Assembly: GCA_937875885.1 (NCBI GenBank)
Contig: CALEIO010000117.1
Location: 1 to 5,070, forward strand
Source of the DNA: an uncultured Clostridia bacterium
Lineage (GTDB): Bacteria > Bacillota > Clostridia > Oscillospirales > Acutalibacteraceae
Reading direction: 5' to 3'
Length of the DNA stretch: 5,070 bases
A model generated the notes under the pieces. That model made no database searches and was not told the origin of the DNA. It saw nothing but the letters and a program-made list of their open reading frames with translations. The position numbers and the translations under genes are program-made. Shown here in pieces: positions 1 to 5,062 of this stretch; positions within the stretch are counted from its first letter, which is position 1; each line of letters begins with the position of its first letter.

Positions 1-2
1 TT

Positions 3-1112
3 TTTTTAGTTATTATTTTATGTTGTTATATGCTTTCTTCTTGTGATATTATAGATAAATCACAATTTTTGGAGTCTGATAAAGCCAATAAAGGTGAAAT
101 AAACTCATCTTACGGAAAAAATGATGACAACAATGCAGAAAGTGAGAATAATATTGATGAAATAATTGAATATAAGAATTATATTGATATATTAGAAGAT
201 ATTGTTACTAGAACATATAATTATATTAATAGACATATGGATAATGAAAAGATTAAAAAGTATTATGCTCATGATTATTTTAGAGCTATGAATACTGAGA
301 AGGGTGTCTTCCCTATTTCTAATAGATATTATGAACCACAAAAAAGAGGATTTGGTTTATGTGATATGGAATTATTATTTAATGGTTATGATTTAAGTAA
401 TAGTAAGAAAGTAAGTAAGTCTTTAGAGAATTTCTTAAGAAAGAAAAAGAACTTAGTTATGTTATTAGATGGATATTATGGGGATTTAATTAATAATATG
501 GGTGTTATTATATCTAAATGGGATATGTTAGTTAATGAAGCTAAGGAATTAGATTTAGATATTAATGATGTTAATTTAATTACATTAGAAAATATATTAT
601 CTATGGAAAGTTTTAAAGATAATGTATTAGGTAGAATTTTAGATAAAGATGTTATTAAAGTAATATGTGATAATAGTCATTATGAAGAATTAAATTTAAA
701 TAAGAGAATTGACATGTTAATTGATTTATATCATGATTCATTTAATAGAGTTACTTCTACTGTACCTTATATTACATATGTAGATAATGAATATACTGTA
801 GAAGTTATGGATGGTTATGATCAAGATACATATAAGTACCCTACTACTTCTAATTATAAGATTGGTAGTATAGGTAATGATTTCTTACATTATGCAATAT
901 TAAATAAGAATGGTATTGTTATTAATATTTATAATAATGATGAATTAGTTGCTAAAGTATTAGGTGTAAGAAATGGTAATGCAGTTTATTTAAATGGTAT
1001 TGAAGGTATTTATGATGAAAAGGGGTGTGTAGAGAGCAATATTTTCCAACAGTCGTGGTTTGTTCCCCACGATCCGCAGGGATTGATCTCTCTGATGGGT
1101 TTGATCTCATAG
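3..1112 (+). CDS. Partial low-GC protein of unknown function, putative lipoprotein; 3' end chimeric
   Basis: I do not recognise this family. The frame is open to the left edge with no stop. The first ATG is at 30, but the codons before it read FLVIILCCY and continue into MLSSC, a hydrophobic stretch ending in a lipobox (L-S-S-C, Cys at 42-44). It is followed by a linker rich in Asp, Asn, Glu and Ser. This looks like a lipoprotein signal peptide whose start lies outside the window, so ATG 30 is probably internal. Counting from that Met, residues about 45-250 look mostly helical and charged. Residues about 250-330 look beta-rich, with a segment NGIVINIYNNDELVAKVLGV followed by RNGNAVYLNG. Codon use is strongly AT-biased. 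The native protein seems to stop near base 1020: from there the frame runs antisense through the kinase gene until a chance TAG at 1110-1112. It is therefore partial at both ends. The lipoprotein call is moderate; the function is unknown. Confidence 0.65.
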   Translation, partial: FLVIILCCYMLSSCDIIDKSQFLESDKANKGEINSSYGKNDDNNAESENNIDEIIEYKNYIDILEDIVTRTYNYINRHMDNEKIKKYYAHDYFRAMNTEKGVFPISNRYYEPQKRGFGLCDMELLFNGYDLSNSKKVSKSLENFLRKKKNLVMLLDGYYGDLINNMGVIISKWDMLVNEAKELDLDINDVNLITLENILSMESFKDNVLGRILDKDVIKVICDNSHYEELNLNKRIDMLIDLYHDSFNRVTSTVPYITYVDNEYTVEVMDGYDQDTYKYPTTSNYKIGSIGNDFLHYAILNKNGIVINIYNNDELVAKVLGVRNGNAVYLNGIEGIYDEKGCVESNIFQQSWFVPHDPQGLISLMGLIS

Positions 1113-1762
1113 GGAGGTTCGCAGGGATTCATACCTGTTACAAGGTGATACAGAGTTGCGCCAAGGCAATAAATATCGGTTCTTGCATCGGTCTGACCCA
1201 TTCCGCCGAACTGCTCGGGAGCAGCATAGCCTACTGTACCGAGACATGTGGTATCCGCCAGATTCTTTTCCTTGAATTCTCTTGCAGTACCAAAGTCAAT
1301 AAGTGTTACGTTGCCGTCAGGCTTCAGCATAACATTGGCAGGCTTCATATCACGGTAGATGATAGCAGGAGTTCTGGAGTGAAGATATCCCAGAACATCA
1401 CACAACTGCTTTGCCCAGTCAATAACGTGTTCCTGAGGCTGCGCACCAAACTCGTCGAGAGCTTTGTTCAGGGAGTTACCCTGAATGTAGTCCATGATGA
1501 TAATAAATGAATCATCGGTATCAATAACGTCAATGATGCTGGGCAGATGAGGATGATTGAGTTTCTTAAGAATATCAGTTTCAGCAACAAGTCCCTGCTT
1601 AACAACTTCGAAATCCTTGATGCCGTCTTTTCTAACTTCTTTAACTGCCCATTGTTTATTCGCTTTCTCATTCATAGCGAGATAAACAACGCTCATACCG
1701 CCTTGACCTACTTTATTAAGTATTTTATATTTTCCGTCTATATAAGATCCAATTTCAAGCAC
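1010..1762 (-). CDS. Serine/threonine protein kinase (Hanks type), C-terminally truncated
   Basis: ATP-dependent Ser/Thr kinase of the bacterial PknB/PrkC-like class. Visible motifs: glycine loop GQGGMSVVY (19-27), ATP-anchoring Lys41 in AVK, likely helix-C Glu61, hinge MDYIQGNSL (90-98), catalytic loop YRDMKPAN (136-143, Asp138 and Asn143; Tyr replaces the usual His of HRD), DFG (156-158), activation-loop Thr171/Thr172, GTVGYAAPEQ ending the activation segment (APE 181-183), and Asp196 in DIYCLG. All catalytic residues are present. After INP (228) the sequence degenerates; KILLSTHP (240-247) may be a damaged remnant of the late-domain KI-LKCT region. The last part of the domain and any membrane or sensor region are missing, because the gene hits the breakpoint. 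Translation starts at GTG 1760-1762, preceded at 6 bases by AAGGGGGG. The PP2C gene ends 16 bases upstream, indicating co-transcription and a kinase/phosphatase pair. Whether it would be membrane-anchored cannot be seen. Confidence 0.92.
   Translation of the reverse strand: MLEIGSYIDGKYKILNKVGQGGMSVVYLAMNEKANKQWAVKEVRKDGIKDFEVVKQGLVAETDILKKLNHPHLPSIIDVIDTDDSFIIIMDYIQGNSLNKALDEFGAQPQEHVIDWAKQLCDVLGYLHSRTPAIIYRDMKPANVMLKPDGNVTLIDFGTAREFKEKNLADTTCLGTVGYAAPEQFGGMGQTDARTDIYCLGATLYHLVTGMNPCEPPYEIKPIREINPCGSWGTNHDCWKILLSTHPFSS
1013..1082. other. Breakpoint between AT-rich and moderate-GC segments (likely assembly chimera or rearrangement)
   Basis: The plus-strand low-GC gene and the minus-strand kinase converge and overlap here, and each loses its family-like sequence at this point. 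To the left, codons are AT-rich and plus-strand; to the right, the DNA reads as minus-strand kinase of much higher GC. The kinase remains clear to INP (residues 226-228, ending near base 1079). Its next 20 residues resemble a kinase only loosely, and its stop (TAA, bases 1010-1012) lies in the foreign AT-rich DNA. No terminal inverted repeats, target duplication or transposase accompany the switch. The exact join is probably between 1015 and 1025, with a disturbed stretch up to about 1080. Confidence 0.7.
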
Positions 1763-1768
1763 GTTTAT

Positions 1769-1776
1769 CCCCCCTT
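1769..1776 (-). promoter_or_regulatory. Ribosome binding site for the kinase GTG start
   Basis: On the minus strand AAGGGGGG lies 6 bases before GTG (1760-1762). It supports this non-ATG start, because no ATG lies in a better position and the first residues (LEIGSYIDGKYKI) are the usual lead-in to a kinase glycine loop. Confidence 0.7.
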
Positions 1777-1778
1777 GA

Positions 1779-2546
1779 TCAGAAAGTTCTTACCAACACA
1801 ACAGAAATATTATCTCTCTCCTGTCGCATCTTGTTAAGCTCTATTAACTCCACAGTGTGTCTGTTCATAGTTGCATCATCACAGAGCACTGCAGGCTGAA
1901 ATTTCTCGTAAATCTCCTGAGGAGTAATCTCGTGTCTGAATCCGTCAGAACAAAGCATATAAACAGCGTTCTCACGGGGTGCATCAAAGAACATATCAGG
2001 ATATACATCATCAGATGCGCCTACACACTGCAGCAGAACGCTTCGTCTGCTGTCTGTCTTCGCCTCTTCCTCTGTCATATTGCCAAGAGCAACCTCACGG
2101 GCAACAAAGGTCTGGTCATTTGTGAGCTGTTTGAGTGAATCAGAAATCTCGTAAGCACGTGAGTCGCCCACGTTAAGTATGTAATATCTTGTCTGTGTAA
2201 TCAGCATAGCAACAACAGTTGTACCCAGTCTGACACCCTGTCGTGCTCCGTAACTCTTAATGGAGTTATTCTGGTCGGTAATAATTTTGTTCCACTGTTC
2301 TCTGATAACAGAATCCTCCAGAGGAGCCTCACAAAGTGCAGGCAACTGGTTATAAACCCAATTATCAAACGCTCGGATAACCGACGCGCTGGCTACTTCA
2401 CCTTTTGCCAGACCACCCATACCGTCGCACAATATTGCAAAGGTCATTTTCCCCTGAGGGGTGTTGATTACCTTAACAGAAAGACTATCTTGATTTGTGG
2501 ATTTGGTCAGACCAATATCCGTTGTAGCTGATACAATAAAATTCAC
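1779..2546 (-). CDS. PP2C-family protein serine/threonine phosphatase
   Basis: Metal-dependent (Mn/Mg) phosphatase of the PstP/PrpC/Stp1 class, 255 residues, which is about the size of a complete single-domain soluble bacterial PP2C. Motifs in order: TNQDS with Asp20; CDGMGG with metal ligand Asp41 and Gly42 (40-45); GTT (108-110); VGDSRAY with Asp128; LTNDQ (141-145, where LTxDH is common); CSDG with Asp201; and RDNISVV with Asp245. The metal-binding set is complete, so it should be active. No signal peptide or membrane helix is seen, so it is probably cytosolic. The start is GTG 2544-2546, supported by AAAAGGTGG nine bases upstream; an ATG seven bases upstream of the GTG is out of frame. 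It lies 16 bases before the kinase gene and would reverse that kinase's phosphorylations, including any on the FHA protein. Assigning a precise ortholog name is not justified. Confidence 0.95.
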   Translation of the reverse strand: MNFIVSATTDIGLTKSTNQDSLSVKVINTPQGKMTFAILCDGMGGLAKGEVASASVIRAFDNWVYNQLPALCEAPLEDSVIREQWNKIITDQNNSIKSYGARQGVRLGTTVVAMLITQTRYYILNVGDSRAYEISDSLKQLTNDQTFVAREVALGNMTEEEAKTDSRRSVLLQCVGASDDVYPDMFFDAPRENAVYMLCSDGFRHEITPQEIYEKFQPAVLCDDATMNRHTVELIELNKMRQERDNISVVLVRTF

Positions 2547-2555
2547 AGCTCATTA

Positions 2556-2564
2556 CCACCTTTT
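2556..2564 (-). promoter_or_regulatory. Ribosome binding site for the PP2C GTG start
   Basis: Minus-strand AAAAGGTGG lies 9 bases before GTG 2544-2546 and decides this start over the nearby out-of-frame ATG. Confidence 0.6.
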
Positions 2565-2593
2565 CAAAATCTCTGCCCTGTCGAAGTCAAGTC

Positions 2594-2620
2594 AAACATA
2601 AACCTTGCAGATTTATGCTT
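2594..2620 (-). repeat. Inverted repeat upstream of the PP2C gene
   Basis: Arms AAGCATAAA and TTTATGTTT (minus strand) pair over 9 positions with one G-T wobble around a 9-base loop. It ends 47 bases before the PP2C start codon. It could be a 5'-leader hairpin or an operator, or chance in AT-rich DNA. No T-tract follows, so it is not an obvious terminator. Confidence 0.35.
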
Positions 2621-2837
2621 GCAACTCACTCTTTACGACAATGGTCAGAAGCGTTGTATTGTTCGAAAAATCACGTTGTAACAGAGAAAGTCATAAAAGC
2701 AGAATAGAAATATGACGCAAAACACGGCAAAACCTGTCTTTTCTATCAGAAATAAAACACATTCCGAAAAAACAGTTAAAGATAATTGCCGAAATCGTAA
2801 GCGACATATTTCTTATTCTTATTATATAGACTTAATA

Positions 2838-4445
2838 TCAATAAAGTCTGAATTCAAAATCCTCATTTGCAAGACGAACCTTATCGCCATGATTGAGTTT
2901 TGCTTCTGTGTTACTGGGAATCATATTGCCGTTTACATATGTATGGTTAGTAGAGTTTGTGTCTACAGCAAAGTATTCACCATCACGGGTAACAATATTA
3001 GCATGGCTACGGCTGATTGCAGTGTTGTCACCGATAAAGTAGTCAACGTAGCTCTTCTCTTTTCCGATTCTGAACACAGGTTTATTCAGATTGATTTTCT
3101 CATTATTCTTTGTTCTGATGAGATGAGGAGTCGGAGCAACTGCAGGTGTAGCACCAAGAACAGTTGTCTCACCAATTCCGCCGCCACCAAGAACGGTAGT
3201 CTCGCCAAAGTTCATAGGCTGACTCTGGGGCATAACAGGTGCCTGATAAACAGGAGCTGCAGCAGGCTGAGGCTGTACAGGAGCAGCCGGCTGTGCGGGC
3301 ATAGCGGGTGCTGCATTCACAGGAGTCTTCTGACTGGGCATAGCAAAGCCTGTTTTAGGAGCAGGCTGTGGTACGGGCTGTCCGGGCACAGCAAAACCTG
3401 CTTTAGGTCCAACGGGCTGTGCAGGTTGTCCGGGTACTGCGAAACCTGCTTTAGGTGCAGCGGGCTGTGCAGGCCTAGCGGGTGCAGCATTACCAGCCTT
3501 TTTAGCTTCCTTCTGGGCTTTGTAGATAGCAGCATTTTCACTGTTATAATGCTGTAACAAATAAAACAGTGACATAGGCTTCTCTGTGCTTACATTCTGC
3601 TGGGAAGACTGCACAGGTGCATTCATATTAGGAACGGGCATATTATTAACAGGCTGATTCATTGCCTGATTTGTATATGTTTTTTGAGGTGCCTGAACTC
3701 CGTTCATTTCAGGTCTTGGCTGAATGGGCTGAACCTGCTGATTGGGAATTGGTGCTGTCTGAGGTGCAACAGGTGCCTGTACAGCCACAGGAACAGTTTT
3801 CTTCACTGCAGCAGGTTGTGCTGATACAACAGCAGGCTGTTGTACAGGAGCTTTTGTCTGGATTCTTGATGCAACATTTGAAGCACCGGGACCTCCCTGA
3901 CAAGAGATAAGAAGTTCTTTAAACTCTGTCAAAGAGAATACAGGTGTGCTGTTCAGATAATTAAGGATTTTAGCTACATAATCACAGTTTTCTGTCTGAT
4001 CGAAATGTGCATTAAATATGAATTTCTTGAAAAATTCAAGATAATCCACATTCTCATATGAAGTATCAACCAACGGAACACAAATTAAAATTGTTTCACA
4101 TGTAGACACATCAGAAAACATATAATTAAGATCAAAAACAATTGAATTTCTGTCGATCATATACTCTTCAGCAGACATCAGTGCATCTACAATTCCATTA
4201 AATACACCAAGCAATCTCTTCTTGTTAACTATTCCGGATAAAAAGTTAGCTACGGAAACTTTTGAAGAAATATTATATTTTATATATTTTGTTGTGTCCA
4301 TCTGAGTAAAGATTGTTGACGCTAAACCAAAAATCTTATTATTGGTAATCATACCTAAACTCAATGAATCAATAACATCATCCGGATTCAATGTGTATAC
4401 CAAAAATGTATTTGTTCCCTGATTCTCAAAAGTAAAATTCATCAT
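2838..4445 (-). CDS. FHA-domain protein with DUF6382-like N-terminus, Pro/Gln/Ala-rich linker and twin GETTVLG motifs
   Basis: A 535-residue cytosolic-looking adaptor with three parts. Residues 1 to about 185 form a folded domain whose pattern (TKYIKYNISSKVSVANFL, then EEYMIDRNSIVFDLNYMF) I match from memory to DUF6382, a Clostridia domain found ahead of FHA domains. Residues about 190-412 are a disordered Pro/Gln/Ala-rich linker with a short likely helix, MSLFYLLQHYNSENAAIYKA (291-310), and three 16-residue repeats (331-378). Residues about 440-535 are an FHA domain: FRIGKE (Arg459, Gly461), SRSH (478-481) and NSTNHTYVNG (497-506), the phosphothreonine-binding signature. Just before it, GETTVLG occurs at 414-420 and 425-431, likely Thr phosphorylation sites. 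No signal peptide or membrane helix is seen. Two ATGs compete (4443-4445 and 4440-4442); AGGAG lies 5 or 8 bases away, so the second is equally possible. The pseudopilin-like gene ends 19 bases upstream. It probably links the kinase/phosphatase to an envelope machine; its partners are unknown. Confidence 0.88.
   Translation of the reverse strand: MMNFTFENQGTNTFLVYTLNPDDVIDSLSLGMITNNKIFGLASTIFTQMDTTKYIKYNISSKVSVANFLSGIVNKKRLLGVFNGIVDALMSAEEYMIDRNSIVFDLNYMFSDVSTCETILICVPLVDTSYENVDYLEFFKKFIFNAHFDQTENCDYVAKILNYLNSTPVFSLTEFKELLISCQGGPGASNVASRIQTKAPVQQPAVVSAQPAAVKKTVPVAVQAPVAPQTAPIPNQQVQPIQPRPEMNGVQAPQKTYTNQAMNQPVNNMPVPNMNAPVQSSQQNVSTEKPMSLFYLLQHYNSENAAIYKAQKEAKKAGNAAPARPAQPAAPKAGFAVPGQPAQPVGPKAGFAVPGQPVPQPAPKTGFAMPSQKTPVNAAPAMPAQPAAPVQPQPAAAPVYQAPVMPQSQPMNFGETTVLGGGGIGETTVLGATPAVAPTPHLIRTKNNEKINLNKPVFRIGKEKSYVDYFIGDNTAISRSHANIVTRDGEYFAVDTNSTNHTYVNGNMIPSNTEAKLNHGDKVRLANEDFEFRLY
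3153..3206 (-). other. Twin GETTVLG motifs before the FHA domain (putative Thr-phosphorylation switch)
   Basis: GETTVLG is encoded at 3186-3206 and again at 3153-3173, separated by four residues (GGGI). TT motifs just N-terminal to an FHA domain are known kinase targets in actinobacterial GarA/OdhI, where the phosphorylated Thr is bound by the protein's own FHA domain. The kinase and PP2C genes lie downstream on the same strand. The motif is seen directly; the switch mechanism is inferred by analogy. Confidence 0.6.
3312..3455 (-). repeat. Three 48-bp in-frame tandem repeats in the FHA protein linker
   Basis: The shared core (plus strand GCAAARCCTGYTTTAGG, with small variation) starts at 3343, 3391 and 3439, exactly 48 bases apart. 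It encodes three 16-residue units: PKAGFAVPGQPAQPVG, PKAGFAVPGQPVPQPA and the more diverged PKTGFAMPSQKTPVNA (residues 331-378). The period is a multiple of three, so copy-number change would only alter linker length. The repeats are contiguous and coding, so this is not a CRISPR array. Confidence 0.85.
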
Positions 4446-4450
4446 CTTAT

Positions 4451-4455
4451 CTCCT
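4451..4455 (-). promoter_or_regulatory. Ribosome binding site for the FHA gene
   Basis: AGGAG on the minus strand lies 5 bases before the first ATG (4443-4445) and 8 bases before the second (4440-4442). The 8-base spacing is the more usual, which slightly favours a 534-residue product. Confidence 0.65.
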
Positions 4456-4464
4456 ATACAAAAA

Positions 4465-4974
4465 TTATATGTCCCACATCGTCACTACAATGCGCTGCTC
4501 TCTGTCAAAAGCAGCCAGGCCTTGAAAATTGAACACAAATTCCTGCTTATACTTGACAGAAATTATCAACTTGTTTCCTTCCAGTTTAGTCCCACTGAAA
4601 TCCAAGCCTTCATATCCACCTTGAATGCCAATAACATCGAAGACATCTTTAGCTCGATTCTTAACATTGGCTGCATCATCACCGCCAACCAGATAGCCAA
4701 TAAATCTTTTCTTTACCGTTTCCTGAACAACAGTAGCATCTTTTTGATACCACTTATCACCTGAAGAAAAATATTCATTTTGTTCCGTAAACAAATTAGC
4801 ATACAACGCATTGACAACATCTTGTGTTTTCTTCGCATTTTTCAGTTCAGTACTGAGTCTCTCATTAGCGAACGGGTCTAATGATAAACTTTCAGCACTT
4901 TGGATCAAACTATGTGAAATCAACAAATGACCAGAAAAAAACACCATGAAACCATAAATAAATATTAGCAACAA
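4465..4974 (-). CDS. TadE/pseudopilin-like membrane-anchored protein, 5' end missing
   Basis: The frame encodes about 169 residues if TTG 4972-4974 is taken as the start. It opens directly in a hydrophobic helix (LLIFIYGFMVFFSGHLLIS, about residues 2-20). This is followed by HSLIQSAESLSLDPFA, a charged region with a coiled look, and a C-terminus SVKYKQEFVFNFQGLAAFD ending in VTMWDI. One N-terminal helix followed by Q-A-E, with a Y...F...R...W ending, resembles TadE-like pseudopilins of Clostridia Tad/Flp loci; I recognise the pattern, not a specific family member. Such proteins usually have a longer N-terminus with a prepilin or VEAA-type segment. Here the frame reaches a TAG at 4993-4995 with no ATG, GTG or usable ribosome site near the TTG, so the 5' end has probably been lost at a junction near 4980. 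The FHA gene begins 19 bases after its TAA, indicating one operon. It would sit in the membrane with the C-terminal part outside. Confidence 0.6.
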   Translation of the reverse strand: MLLIFIYGFMVFFSGHLLISHSLIQSAESLSLDPFANERLSTELKNAKKTQDVVNALYANLFTEQNEYFSSGDKWYQKDATVVQETVKKRFIGYLVGGDDAANVKNRAKDVFDVIGIQGGYEGLDFSGTKLEGNKLIISVKYKQEFVFNFQGLAAFDREQRIVVTMWDI

Positions 4975-4995
4975 ACAAAAGATTTGCGAAGCCTA

Positions 4996-5044
4996 TCCCT
5001 CTTTTTTGCTTCAGCAAAAAGGAGGGGGGACCACCGAAGGTGGT
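4996..5044. repeat. Pair of adjacent palindromes, G-rich non-coding element
   Basis: Hairpin 1 pairs 4996-5010 with 5013-5027 (15 positions, two T-G wobbles, a CTTTTTTGC/GCAAAAAGG core, very short loop). Hairpin 2 is ACCACC-GAA-GGTGGT at 5030-5044, followed by GGGTGGT. No T-tract follows either hairpin on either strand, so they are poor intrinsic terminators. They resemble dispersed extragenic palindromes I associate with gut Clostridia, but copy number cannot be judged from one copy. They start right where the pseudopilin gene loses its 5' end. Confidence 0.6.
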
Positions 5045-5056
5045 GGGTGGTACAAA

Positions 5057-5062
5057 AAGGAG
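5057..5062 (+). promoter_or_regulatory. Possible ribosome binding site for a plus-strand gene starting past the window edge
   Basis: AAGGAG is followed by TGTCTTTA, and the window ends. An ATG could begin at the last base (5070) or just after it, at normal spacing. No codon of such a gene is visible, so this is only a hint that a divergent gene starts immediately to the right. Confidence 0.3.

Larger units (their letters stand above)
2547..2837 (-). other. 291-base non-coding gap between FHA and PP2C genes; possible leader or promoter
   Basis: The other gaps in this gene set are 16 and 19 bases, so this one stands out. No convincing gene lies in it: a 38-codon minus-strand frame (2691-2807) has no Shine-Dalgarno sequence. 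A perfect TATAAT occurs on the minus strand (plus 2821-2826) but without a good -35 box. A weaker pair, TTGTCG then CATAAA at 18-base spacing, lies nearer the PP2C start. No T-tract terminator was found after the FHA stop. The gap may therefore hold a secondary promoter or leader for the phosphatase-kinase pair, but no promoter is secure. A hairpin lies at 2594-2620. Confidence 0.45.

Noticed and set aside
1010..1112. Genuine overlapping convergent genes
   Set aside because: Both frames lose family-like sequence at the composition break. The overlap comes from read-through into unrelated DNA.
1025..1510. Plus-strand open frame opposite the kinase
   Set aside because: Antisense to well-conserved kinase motifs; no ribosome site or recognisable domain.
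2691..2807. 38-codon hydrophobic minus-strand frame in the gap
   Set aside because: No Shine-Dalgarno sequence, no recognisable features, and of a size expected by chance.
2828..2849. AGACTT/AAGTCT inverted repeat over the FHA stop codon as a terminator
   Set aside because: Only 6 AT-rich pairs around a 10-base loop, and no T-tract in the direction of transcription.
3312..3455. 48-bp repeats as a CRISPR array
   Set aside because: The units are contiguous, in frame and coding, with no unique spacers.
2712..3557. Long plus-strand open frame of 281 codons
   Set aside because: It lies antisense to the FHA domain and repeat linker and gives a Cys/Ser/Arg-rich translation with no domain. The minus-strand frame has clear FHA motifs and a ribosome site.
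3662..3910. Plus- and minus-strand frames inside the linker region
   Set aside because: Alternative-frame readings of the Pro/Gln/Ala-rich repeats, which give low-complexity open frames in several frames by composition.
1015..4980. Central block as a complete mobile island
   Set aside because: No transposase, integrase, terminal repeats or target duplication, and both boundary genes are truncated inside coding sequence.
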